Program-made: the position numbers and the translations under genes
Assembly: GCA_947627535.1 (NCBI GenBank)
Contig: CANQWM010000001.1
Coordinates: forward strand, 124,001-188,000
Direction: 5' to 3'
DNA from: an uncultured Acetatifactor sp.
GTDB taxonomy: Bacteria > Bacillota > Clostridia > Lachnospirales > Lachnospiraceae
Length of the DNA: 64,000 nucleotides
Part shown: piece by piece, positions 31,082 through 40,100 of the stretch
How the letters are laid out: every line of letters starts with the position of its first letter
How positions within the stretch are numbered: position 1 is the first letter of the stretch
The notes under the pieces: generated by a model
Told to the model about the DNA's origin: nothing
What the model saw: the letters and a program-made list of their open reading frames with translations, nothing else
The model's database searches: none

Positions 31082-31110
31082 TTGTAAAAAAGGCTTTTTT
31101 TTAGTAAAAT
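31082..31110 (+). promoter_or_regulatory. Candidate promoter of EF-G paralog
   Basis: TTGTAA-17 nt-TAAAAT. Confidence 0.55.
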
Positions 31111-31187
31111 GGCAGTATGGGAACCGATGGGTCCGGACAGAGGCAGGACAATATCCCCAAAATCATATAAGTCGGAGGAAACTCAAT

Positions 31188-33281
31188 ATGAAAGTTTACA
31201 CAACTGACAAGATTCGCAACGTGGTACTCCTTGGACACGGCGGAAGCGGTAAGACCAGCCTTGCGGAAGCGATGGCTTACCTGTCCGGAATCACCTCCAG
31301 AATGGGAAAGGTGACGGACGGAAACACCATCAGCGATTACGGCAAGGAGGAACAGAAACGCCAGTTTTCCATCAGCGCCTCCGTGATCCCCGTGGAGTGG
31401 GAGGGCTGTAAGATCAATATCATAGATACCCCGGGCTATTTTGACTTCGTGGGCGAAGTGGAAGAGGCGGTCAGCGCTGCCGGAGCGGCGGTCATCGTGG
31501 TAAACGGAAAATCCGGCATTGAGGTGGGAACCCAGAAGGCGTGGGAGCTGTGTGAAAAGTATAAGCTGCCCCGGATCATCTATGTCTCCAATATGGATGT
31601 GGACAACGCTTCCTTCCGCCAGGTGGTGGAGGATATGACGGCGGCCTACGGAAAGAAGATGGCGCCTTTCCATCTTCCCATCCGTGAGAACGAGAAATTT
31701 GTGGGCTATGTGAACGTTGTGACAGAGACCGGAAACCGCTGGCAGGGAAAGGACGTCGTCCCCTGCGAGGTGCCCGAGTACAATAAGGCGAACCTGCAGA
31801 TCTGCCGGGACACGCTGATGGAGGCGGTGGCCGAGACCAGCGAGGAGATGATGGAGCGCTATTTCGGCGGAGAGACCTTCTCCGAGGCGGAGATCCGCGC
31901 CGCCCTCAGGACCAACGTCTGCGACTGCAGCATCGTGCCTATGACCATGGGCTCCAACACGCTCTGCCAGGGCGTCTACACGCTGTTAGACGATATCGTG
32001 AAATATATGCCAAGCCCCGAGAACCGCAAGGTGGCGGGTATCAACCTGAAGACGAACGAGATCTACAACGCGGACTATGATTTCTCAAAGGCAAAATCCG
32101 CGTATATCTGGAAGACCATTGTGGATCCCTTTATCGGCAAGTATTCCCTGATCAAGGTAAACTCCGGCGTACTCAAGACGGACGACCTGATCTACAACGT
32201 GGATAAGGATATCGAGGAGAAGATCGGCAAGCTGTATGTGCTTCAGGGAAACAAGCCCATGGAGGTGCCGGAGCTGCATGCAGGCGATATCGGCGCACTG
32301 GCGAAGCTGTCCGGCGCGCGTACCGGCGACAGCCTTTCCACAAAAGCATGCGCCATCAAGTTTGGAAAGTTTGAAATCTCGACGCCGTATACTTACATGC
32401 GCTACAAGCCGAAGAACAAAGCCGATGTGGATAAAATCTCCCAGGCGCTGCAGAAGATCACACATGAGGACCTGACAGTCAGGACGGTGAACGATTCCGA
32501 CAACCGCCAGATGCTGCTTTACGGCATGGGCGACCAGCATCTTGAGATCATTGCCAGCAGGCTTTTAAACGAGTACAAGGTGGAGGTAGAGCTTACGCGG
32601 CCCAAGATCGCCTACAGGGAGACCATTAAGGCCAATTCCGACGTGGAATATAAATACAAGAAACAGTCCGGCGGCCACGGCCAGTACGGCCACGTCAAGA
32701 TGCGCTTCAGCCCCTCCGGAGACCTGGAGAAGCCCTATGTATTTGAACAGGAGGTGGTAGGCGGGGCAGTGCCGAAGAACTACTACCCGGCGGTGGAGAA
32801 GGGACTGCAGGAATCTGTCCAGAGAGGCCCCATGGCTGCCTATCCCGTGGTAGGGGTGAAGGCTGTGCTCTATGACGGCTCCTATCATCCCGTGGACTCG
32901 TCGGAGCAGGCGTTCAAGGTTGCCACCGTTCAGGCGTTCCGGAAGGGATTTATGGAAGCGAAGCCCGTGCTTTTGGAGCCTATCGCATCCCTGAAGGTTA
33001 CGGTGCCTGACACCTATACCGGCGACGTTATGGGCGATCTGAACAAGCGCAGGGGCCGTGTCCTTGGCATGAACCCCCTGGCGGGCGGCAGGCAGGTTAT
33101 CGAGGCGGATATTCCTGTGAGCAGTCTATACGGTTACTGTACGGATCTCAGATCCATGACCGGCGGCAGAGGAGAGTACACCTATGAGTTCGCGCGCTAT
33201 GAGCAGGCGCCTTCGGATGTGCAGGAGAAGGAAGTAGCCGAGCGTGCGGCGAAGGTGGCGGAGAACAGCGGCGAGGAGTAA
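31188..33281 (+). CDS. Elongation factor G-like (EF-G2 type) GTPase
   Basis: MKVYTTDKIRNVVLLGHGGSGKTSLAEAM; EF-G domains II-V by sequence; SD GGAGG before ATG 31188. Confidence 0.9.
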   Translation: MKVYTTDKIRNVVLLGHGGSGKTSLAEAMAYLSGITSRMGKVTDGNTISDYGKEEQKRQFSISASVIPVEWEGCKINIIDTPGYFDFVGEVEEAVSAAGAAVIVVNGKSGIEVGTQKAWELCEKYKLPRIIYVSNMDVDNASFRQVVEDMTAAYGKKMAPFHLPIRENEKFVGYVNVVTETGNRWQGKDVVPCEVPEYNKANLQICRDTLMEAVAETSEEMMERYFGGETFSEAEIRAALRTNVCDCSIVPMTMGSNTLCQGVYTLLDDIVKYMPSPENRKVAGINLKTNEIYNADYDFSKAKSAYIWKTIVDPFIGKYSLIKVNSGVLKTDDLIYNVDKDIEEKIGKLYVLQGNKPMEVPELHAGDIGALAKLSGARTGDSLSTKACAIKFGKFEISTPYTYMRYKPKNKADVDKISQALQKITHEDLTVRTVNDSDNRQMLLYGMGDQHLEIIASRLLNEYKVEVELTRPKIAYRETIKANSDVEYKYKKQSGGHGQYGHVKMRFSPSGDLEKPYVFEQEVVGGAVPKNYYPAVEKGLQESVQRGPMAAYPVVGVKAVLYDGSYHPVDSSEQAFKVATVQAFRKGFMEAKPVLLEPIASLKVTVPDTYTGDVMGDLNKRRGRVLGMNPLAGGRQVIEADIPVSSLYGYCTDLRSMTGGRGEYTYEFARYEQAPSDVQEKEVAERAAKVAENSGEE

Positions 33282-33294
33282 GAACGGCAGCGGG

Positions 33295-34740
33295 ATGAGA
33301 GAAAAGAGTTATCATATTTTGTGGGTGCTGCTTCCGCTGGCGGGCCTGGTTCTCTGGGGGGGTTACGGCATTACCGAAAATCTTTGGTATGACGAGGCAT
33401 ATTCGGCTGCGCTGGTAACCCATACGCCCTGGGAGATCGTAAGGATTACCGCCAGCGATGTGCATTCCCCCTTTTATTATTTCCTGCTGCAGATCGTCTG
33501 GAGGATTTTCGGCCCCATTATGGGGTTTCGATGCCTGAAGTGGTTTTCCATTCTGGCCATGACAGGCTATATGCTGCTGGGAAAGTATTATGTAAAGAAA
33601 TTCTTTGGGGAAAAGGTATCCGTCTGGTTCCTGTTTTTTTCCATCGTTATGCCGATTATGCTGGTGCAGAGCGGCACGGTGAGGATGTACGCGATGGCTC
33701 TGTTTTTTATGACGCTGTCGGAGCTGCTCATGCTGGATCTTTACAGGGAACCGTCACGGAAAAAGTGGCTGCTGTTTTTCGCGGCAAGCGTCTGCAGCGT
33801 ATACAGCCATACCTATGCCATGCTGCAGATGTTCTTTTTGTATTTGATTTTTCTTGCCGTTATCCTGTACAAAAAGAGGTATGAGCTTCTGAAGGGATTT
33901 TTTATCTGCGGCGTGGGTGTTTCCGTTCTGTATCTGCCGTGGCTGTTTGTTGTTTTTCTGCAGCTGAAGCAGCGGACGGGCGGTATGGCGGGGGCAGATG
34001 CCGGCCAGATGATAGCTGCGACGATGTGGGATTGTTTCACAGAGTGGTTTACGGCTTTGGAGAAGCCGGTCTGGCCTGTTTTTTATGGGGAGGCGGCGCT
34101 GTTTCTGTTCCTGTGCTGGAAAGGCGCGGGGTGGATGAGAAAACGGAGGAACTGCATTCCCGGCCTGGGTGTCCTCGCTATAGCGCTGACCATAGCTGCA
34201 AGCCTTGCCGTCTATCTTTTCACGGGACAGGGATTTTTCGGACGGGTATTTTTCCCGGGGTTTGCGTCGGTTATGCTTCTGTATGCTGTTGGGATGGAAC
34301 AGCTGCGTTCCCGAATCGGGAAGGGACTTGTAATCGCCGCGGCGCTGGTGTGCTTTGTCCTGCAGTACCGTTCGGAGCTGGAGCTGGAATACGATCCGGG
34401 ACTCCAGACATGGAAAGACTTTGTGGAGGAGAATGTGCAGGAGAACGACATGATTATGGCGCCCAATGTGCATACGCTTTACCTCAGTGTGTTCTGTCCC
34501 GATACAGATTTTATGATTTACATGTACCTCCCCGGAAATTCGCCTTTCCGCGCGCAGGTTTTTTCGGACTTTCCTCAGCTTGACAGATTTGCAGGGCGCC
34601 AGGCGACGTTATGGTATGTCTGTGCCGAGGGGGAGACGCCGGACTTTCTGGAAGGGCGGTTCACCTGGGAGGAAGCGCTGAATTTCCACTATATGTATCA
34701 GGATTTCACGGTTTTTCAGCTGAGCCCGTCGGCTCTGTAA
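33295..34740 (+). CDS. Multi-TM glycosyltransferase (GT39/ArnT-like)
   Basis: Many TM helices; ENLWYDEAYSA and DVHSPFYYFLLQIVW acceptor-site-like motifs typical of GT-C enzymes. Confidence 0.7.
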   Translation: MREKSYHILWVLLPLAGLVLWGGYGITENLWYDEAYSAALVTHTPWEIVRITASDVHSPFYYFLLQIVWRIFGPIMGFRCLKWFSILAMTGYMLLGKYYVKKFFGEKVSVWFLFFSIVMPIMLVQSGTVRMYAMALFFMTLSELLMLDLYREPSRKKWLLFFAASVCSVYSHTYAMLQMFFLYLIFLAVILYKKRYELLKGFFICGVGVSVLYLPWLFVVFLQLKQRTGGMAGADAGQMIAATMWDCFTEWFTALEKPVWPVFYGEAALFLFLCWKGAGWMRKRRNCIPGLGVLAIALTIAASLAVYLFTGQGFFGRVFFPGFASVMLLYAVGMEQLRSRIGKGLVIAAALVCFVLQYRSELELEYDPGLQTWKDFVEENVQENDMIMAPNVHTLYLSVFCPDTDFMIYMYLPGNSPFRAQVFSDFPQLDRFAGRQATLWYVCAEGETPDFLEGRFTWEEALNFHYMYQDFTVFQLSPSAL

Positions 34741-34815
34741 ATGGAATCCCGGCACCCCGGCGTTTCGGTTCCCGGATTCCATGCTTTCAGTTCCCGGATT
34801 CCATGCTTTTCGCTC

Positions 34816-34844
34816 TTGACAGGATATCGTAAAACGGATAAAAT
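34816..34844 (+). promoter_or_regulatory. leuS promoter
   Basis: TTGACA-17 nt-TAAAAT. Confidence 0.68.
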
Positions 34845-35014
34845 GAGTAAAGTTTTATGATGCAGCCGAGAGGAAGACGAAGCAGAGCAGCCGCAGGCGG
34901 TGGAACCGTTACAGATCGGAAAAAGGATACAGCCCTTTCGTCTTAAAAGGCGGGAGGGCCTTTATATTGTGCTGCGCAGACCGGAAACGGCGCAAAAAGA
35001 GAGGAGACGGACCT

Positions 35015-37426
35015 ATGGCAGTACCTTACAATCACCATGAGGTGGAAAAAAAGTGGCAGGATATCTGGGATGAAGAGAAGGCGTTTGCAACATCCGACGA
35101 TTATTCCAAGCCGAAATATTACGCGCTGGTAGAATTTCCCTACCCTTCGGGACAGGGGCTTCATGTAGGCCATCCGCGGCCCTATACCGCGCTGGATATC
35201 GTGGCCAGAAAGCGCAGGATGCAGGGCTATAACGTGCTTTATCCCATGGGATGGGACGCCTTTGGGCTTCCTACGGAGAATTACGCCATCAAGAACCACA
35301 TCCATCCTAAGATCGTGACGAAAAACAATGTGGAACGCTTTAAAAACCAGCTCCATTCTCTGGGTTATTCCTTTGACTGGGAGAGGGAAGTGAATACCAC
35401 CGATCCGGAGTATTACAAATGGACCCAGTGGATCTTCCTGAAGCTGTTTAAAGCGGGCCTGGCCTATAAAACCGAGATGCCCATCAACTGGTGTACCTCC
35501 TGCAAAGTTGGCCTTGCCAACGAGGAAGTGGTAAACGGCGTCTGCGAGCGCTGCGGCTCCGAGGTGGTCCGCAAGGTCAAGAGCCAGTGGATGCTGAAGA
35601 TCACGGAATACGCCGACAAGCTGATCCAGGGACTGGACACCGTGGATTATATCGAGCGCGTCAAGGTTTCCCAGAGGAACTGGATCGGCAAGTCCCAGGG
35701 AGCGGAGGTGGATTTCCCCATCACGGGAAAGGATGACAGGCTGCGCATTTACACCACCCGTCCCGACACCCTGTTCGGCGCCACCTACATGGTCGTTTCC
35801 CCGGAGCATCCGCTGATCGAGAAGTATAAGGATGAGATCGGAAATTACGACGCGCTTGTAAAGTACCGGGAGCAGGCGGCGAAGAAATCCGATTTTGAGA
35901 GAACGGAGCTCGCAAAGGATAAGACCGGCGTCCAGATCGAGGGCCTGACCGCCACGAACCCCGTAAACGGCAGAACGATCCCCATCTGGATCTCGGACTA
36001 TGTATTGATGACATACGGAACCGGCGCCATTATGGCGGTGCCGGCGCATGACGAGAGAGACTGGGATTTCGCAAAGAAATTCGGCCTTCCCATCATAGAG
36101 GTGGTAGCGGGCAGTCCCGTCAGCGTCCAGGAGCAGGTGTACACGGATGTGGCGGTGGGAACGATGGTCAATTCCGACTTCCTGGACGGCCTTTCCGTGG
36201 AAGAGGCAAAGAAAAAAATCATCGCCTTTCTGGAAGAAAAGGGGATCGGCCACAGCAAGACCAACTTTAAGCTCCGCGACTGGGTTTTCTCCAGACAGCG
36301 CTACTGGGGCGAGCCCATTCCCATCGTAAAGTGTGAGAAATGCGGCTTTGTGCCGTTGGACGAGAGCGAGCTGCCGCTGATGCTTCCGGAGGTGGAGAGC
36401 TATGAGCCCACCGACAACGGCGAATCCCCTCTGGCCGCCATGGAAGACTGGGTGAACACTACCTGTCCCTGCTGCAAGGGCCCCGCAAAGCGGGAGACGG
36501 ACACCATGCCCCAGTGGGCGGGTTCCTCCTGGTATTTCCTGCGCTACACGGATCCCCACAACAAGGAGGCGCTGGCAGGGAAGGAGGCGCTGGAATACTG
36601 GATGCCTGTGGACTGGTACAACGGCGGTATGGAGCATACCACACTGCATCTGCTGTATTCCCGGTTCTGGCACAGATTTCTTTATGACCAGGGATACGTG
36701 CCCTGTCCGGAGCCTTACCAGAAGCGTACCAGCCACGGCATGATCCTTGGCTCCAACGGCGAGAAGATGTCAAAATCCAGAGGAAACGTGGTGAATCCGG
36801 ACGACATTGTCCGGGATTACGGCGCGGATACCCTGCGGACTTATGAGATGTTCATCGGCGCCTTCGATTTAAGCGCCGCATGGAGCGAGGACGGCGTAAA
36901 GGGCTGCCGGAGATTTCTGGAGCGCGTCTGGAAGCTTGGGGACATCCTGACGGAGGGAGAGGGCTACAGCGCGGATCTGGAGACAAAAATGCACCAGACC
37001 GTGAAAAAAGTTTCCGGCGACTACGAGACATTAAAATACAATACTGCCATTGCGGCCATGATGTCCCTGCTGAACGAGTTTTATAAGAAAAATGCGGTGA
37101 CGCGGGGAGAGTACAGGACATTGCTGATCCTGTTAAACCCTGTTGCGCCCCATATCACGGAGGAACTGTGGCAGACGGCGGGATTTGAGGGAAGGCTGTA
37201 TCAGGCCAAATGGCCGGAGTACGACGAGGCAAAGACCGTGGAGAGCACCGTGGAGATCGGCGTCCAGATCAACGGAAAGATGCGGGCCGCGATCACGGTG
37301 CCGAAGGATGAGGAAAAGGAGAAGGTCATCGCCGCCGCAAAGGAGGCGCTGGGAGAAAAGCTGACCGGAACCGTGGTCAAAGAGATCTTTGTGCCCGGAA
37401 GGCTTGTGAATATCGTGATGAAATAA
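35015..37426 (+). CDS. leuS: Leucine--tRNA ligase
   Basis: [36 protein letters not shown]. Confidence 0.97.
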   Translation: MAVPYNHHEVEKKWQDIWDEEKAFATSDDYSKPKYYALVEFPYPSGQGLHVGHPRPYTALDIVARKRRMQGYNVLYPMGWDAFGLPTENYAIKNHIHPKIVTKNNVERFKNQLHSLGYSFDWEREVNTTDPEYYKWTQWIFLKLFKAGLAYKTEMPINWCTSCKVGLANEEVVNGVCERCGSEVVRKVKSQWMLKITEYADKLIQGLDTVDYIERVKVSQRNWIGKSQGAEVDFPITGKDDRLRIYTTRPDTLFGATYMVVSPEHPLIEKYKDEIGNYDALVKYREQAAKKSDFERTELAKDKTGVQIEGLTATNPVNGRTIPIWISDYVLMTYGTGAIMAVPAHDERDWDFAKKFGLPIIEVVAGSPVSVQEQVYTDVAVGTMVNSDFLDGLSVEEAKKKIIAFLEEKGIGHSKTNFKLRDWVFSRQRYWGEPIPIVKCEKCGFVPLDESELPLMLPEVESYEPTDNGESPLAAMEDWVNTTCPCCKGPAKRETDTMPQWAGSSWYFLRYTDPHNKEALAGKEALEYWMPVDWYNGGMEHTTLHLLYSRFWHRFLYDQGYVPCPEPYQKRTSHGMILGSNGEKMSKSRGNVVNPDDIVRDYGADTLRTYEMFIGAFDLSAAWSEDGVKGCRRFLERVWKLGDILTEGEGYSADLETKMHQTVKKVSGDYETLKYNTAIAAMMSLLNEFYKKNAVTRGEYRTLLILLNPVAPHITEELWQTAGFEGRLYQAKWPEYDEAKTVESTVEIGVQINGKMRAAITVPKDEEKEKVIAAAKEALGEKLTGTVVKEIFVPGRLVNIVMK

Positions 37427-37430
37427 TAGA

Positions 37431-37457
37431 ATGCGGCGGGCCGATGGCCTGCCGCAC
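37431..37457. terminator. Hairpin between convergent leuS and minus-strand gene
   Basis: GCGGCGGGCC GAT GGCCTGCCGC. Confidence 0.6.
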
Positions 37458-37459
37458 CG

Positions 37460-37762
37460 TTATTTTCCGAACACTTTGGCCCTTTCCAGGATGCTGTCAA
37501 TCTGCTTTAACTCATCCTGATTGCTGTATTTCCGGACGGCGGCGATGGCCGCGCCCATTTCCTGGGGAGTAAAGGTCAGATTCTCCTGCTTTGCCCGTGC
37601 CATCATGGGCAGCAGGGAGGTCATCAGCTCCCGCTGGTTTTTGCCCTGACTCTCCTGAAACATCTGTCCGAGAAAATCCAGTTTCTTTTCCGGAATGTCC
37701 TTCACCAAAGGGTCCGCCATCCATGCCGGTCTGTTTTTGCTGTTCATATTTTCGCTGTTCAT
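37460..37762 (-). CDS. Hypothetical protein
   Basis: Start taken at MNSENMNSKNRPAWMADPLV (ATG 37762); charged, helical; adjacent to 37829-38362 gene. Confidence 0.6.
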   Translation of the reverse strand: MNSENMNSKNRPAWMADPLVKDIPEKKLDFLGQMFQESQGKNQRELMTSLLPMMARAKQENLTFTPQEMGAAIAAVRKYSNQDELKQIDSILERAKVFGK

Positions 37763-37828
37763 AAAATACCATACCTTTCCGTTTTTTCCGCCGCCGCGGC
37801 TTTTTTTGCGTCCCATGGGGCAGGACGG

Positions 37829-38362
37829 TTATGTTTTGTCCGGCGCCTGACCGTCGCCGGAGGAGGCTTGGAACATCTGGAACATCTGCATGGCGGAGGT
37901 AAGATCGGCGCCCTGAAATATGTCTTCAGGACGGGTTCCTTCTCCCATGCCCTCCGGGAAGAGCTCCTTCAGCATGTCGACCATCGCCATCATTTCTTTC
38001 ATGCGGGAGAGGCTGTTCAGAAAATCCTTCAGGCTTTCGATCCACGCCCGCTCCTTCGGCCCGCTGAAAGGGAGCAGTTCATCCAGCAGCTCCAACACTC
38101 CGTCCCTGTCCCGGTCAAGCAGGCTGCCGTCAAAAAGGGAGGCGGGCGACAGGGTACAGCGGCTTTCCGTAAACAGGGGGCGGCCGGGGAAACGCCGGAG
38201 AAACTGCAGGGTGTACTGCAGCTCGGAAAACTTGATGCAGACGGCGAGCACGCCCTGTTGGTTCGGGGGAAGATAGGAGAGGAATATCTTCATCATCCGC
38301 ATGTGGTCGTTGGTCAGCAGCCGGTCAAACGCGGCGATCCTTTCCTTTCCCTTCTCGTCCAT
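37829..38362 (-). CDS. Hypothetical protein
   Basis: 177 aa, Met-rich C-terminus; codirectional with 37460-37762. Confidence 0.65.
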   Translation of the reverse strand: MDEKGKERIAAFDRLLTNDHMRMMKIFLSYLPPNQQGVLAVCIKFSELQYTLQFLRRFPGRPLFTESRCTLSPASLFDGSLLDRDRDGVLELLDELLPFSGPKERAWIESLKDFLNSLSRMKEMMAMVDMLKELFPEGMGEGTRPEDIFQGADLTSAMQMFQMFQASSGDGQAPDKT

Positions 38363-38538
38363 AATGAGACCATACCTTTCCCGCCGGACATCGACGGCTT
38401 CACTGTTTTATAGTATGTTTTCAAATGCGTACTTATGTGTTCCGCGCATTTATGAGTTCTGTTCTGCCTGATGCGCACGGAGGGGCACAGGCCCCGAATG
38501 GAGTCTGTGCCCGCCGCGCCGTCACTTATCCGCTGGCT

Positions 38539-38814
38539 TTAGTTGTTGCATCCGCAGCCGTTGCCGCCGCAGACACTGGAGAGCAGCAGGATGATAACCA
38601 GCCATTCGCAGCAGCTTCCGCCGTTGTTGAACAGGCTGATGCCGTTGCCGCCGCATCCGCAGCCGTTGCCGCTGCGTCCAAACCCGTTGCCGTTCAGGAA
38701 GAACAGCAGGAGAAGGATCCAGATCCAGCTGGAGCATCCTCCGTTGTTGTTAGCGGTGTTGATGCCGTTGCAGGAATCGTTGCACCCGCAGTTGGTAGCA
38801 GTTAAATCGCTCAT
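38539..38814 (-). CDS. Cys/Gly/Asn-rich small membrane protein (chorion/spore-coat-like composition)
   Basis: MSDLTATNCGCNDSCNG...WIWILLLLFFLNGNGFGRSGNGCGCGGNG...EWLVIILLLSSVCGGNGCGCNN; SD GGAGG 8 nt before ATG 38814. Confidence 0.72.
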   Translation of the reverse strand: MSDLTATNCGCNDSCNGINTANNNGGCSSWIWILLLLFFLNGNGFGRSGNGCGCGGNGISLFNNGGSCCEWLVIILLLSSVCGGNGCGCNN

Positions 38815-38929
38815 TTTAAATGCCTCCATTATTTTTTATGGTTTATTGTATGCACCCCGGCCTGTCAATGTTTCATGATAAAAAATGTTTCCTTTTCCCT
38901 GGGTTTTTTGCTCCGGTTTTCGGATTTCC

Positions 38930-38958
38930 TTGAAGCGGGGTGGGGTTCATGGTATAAT
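38930..38958 (+). promoter_or_regulatory. Promoter of sortase locus
   Basis: TTGAAG-17 nt-TATAAT. Confidence 0.6.
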
Positions 38959-39019
38959 TAATGTAAAAAGTAAGTTTCTTCGCGGACGGGCAGGCTCCGC
39001 TGTGGGAAAAGGGAAAAAT

Positions 39020-40096
39020 ATGACACAGACGGGTTATACGGTGGAGGGCAGGCATTTCCGGACGAAGAGCGATTACGCCCGCGCCCTGCACGATAAGCAG
39101 ATCATGGAACGGCTCCGCAGGGAGACGGACCTTCAGGACAGACGGCAGCTGGAAAGACTGAAAAAGGATCTCGAAGGCGGGAAATATAAGTTTTTTACTC
39201 TTCTGGGACAGGACTTTCTGGAGGAGGTGGAGGGATATCTGCAGAGTGTCGGCGGAAACAGCAAAAGGAAGCTGGAGGAGGAAGCCAGAAAGGAACTGAA
39301 CAGACAGAACCGCCGGAGAAAACAGATCATCGCGGTATGCAGCCTCGTGGCGGCGGGGTGCATGGTTTATCTGGGAATTTATTCCTATCAGAGCAGGCGG
39401 GCATCAGGCACATACGATGAGGCGCGCCGGATGAAGGACGGGATAGGATTTTCCGCCGCGGCGCCGGAGGCGACGCCGCAGTTTACGCTGGACGGGGAGC
39501 AGCCGCCGAAAGAAGTGCTGGATAAATATAAAAATTTGGCAAATAAGTACAAAAGGCTAATCGGATGGGTCAAAGTTGACGATACAAATATAGATTACCC
39601 CGTTATGCAGACTGACAACAACGATTATTATCTGTCCCACAATCTGGATCAGGAGGCGGACAGGAACGGCGCGGTCTTTCTGGATAAGGACTGCGATGTC
39701 TTAAAGCCCAGTACAAACCTGATCCTGTACGGCCACCATATGCGGAGCGGTATGATGTTCGGACAGCTGGACCGCTATGAAAAGGAGTCCTTCTGGGAGG
39801 AACATCCTTACATACAGTTTGATACCATATACGAGGAAGGAACCTGGGAGGTCATGTATGTCTTCCGATCCAGAGTGTACAGCCAGGAAGAGATCGTATT
39901 TAAATATTATCAGTTTATAGACGCAAACAGCGAGCAGGAGTTTGATTCAAACATGCAGGAGATGGCGGCCATGTCCCTTTATGACACGGGAGTGACGGCC
40001 AGCTATGGCGATCAGCTTTTGACGCTGTCTACCTGTGATTATGAGGAAACCAATGGGCGTTTTGTGGTAGTGGCGAAGAAAGTCGCAAAGGAGTAA
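39020..40096 (+). CDS. srtB: Class B sortase with N-terminal cytoplasmic extension
   Basis: NIDYPVMQTDNNDYYL, ILYGHHM catalytic His, LTLSTCDYE catalytic Cys; single TM around residue 108. Confidence 0.9.
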   Translation: MTQTGYTVEGRHFRTKSDYARALHDKQIMERLRRETDLQDRRQLERLKKDLEGGKYKFFTLLGQDFLEEVEGYLQSVGGNSKRKLEEEARKELNRQNRRRKQIIAVCSLVAAGCMVYLGIYSYQSRRASGTYDEARRMKDGIGFSAAAPEATPQFTLDGEQPPKEVLDKYKNLANKYKRLIGWVKVDDTNIDYPVMQTDNNDYYLSHNLDQEADRNGAVFLDKDCDVLKPSTNLILYGHHMRSGMMFGQLDRYEKESFWEEHPYIQFDTIYEEGTWEVMYVFRSRVYSQEEIVFKYYQFIDANSEQEFDSNMQEMAAMSLYDTGVTASYGDQLLTLSTCDYEETNGRFVVVAKKVAKE

Positions 40097-40100
40097 GGAC

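Noticed and set aside
34873-34944. Functional canonical T-box for leuS
   Set aside because: Only the GGTGGAACCG core is present; no Stem I, no GCG after it, and the UGGN base does not suit tRNA-Leu. Kept as a finding about an unusual leader only
34943-36736. 597-aa minus-strand ORF inside leuS
   Set aside because: Antisense shadow ORF of a conserved gene
38425-38805. Plus-strand Ala/Val-rich ORF 38425-38805
   Set aside because: Antisense of the Cys/Gly/Asn-rich gene, which has a proper SD and start; composition is an artefact of complementing GGC/TGC/AAC codons
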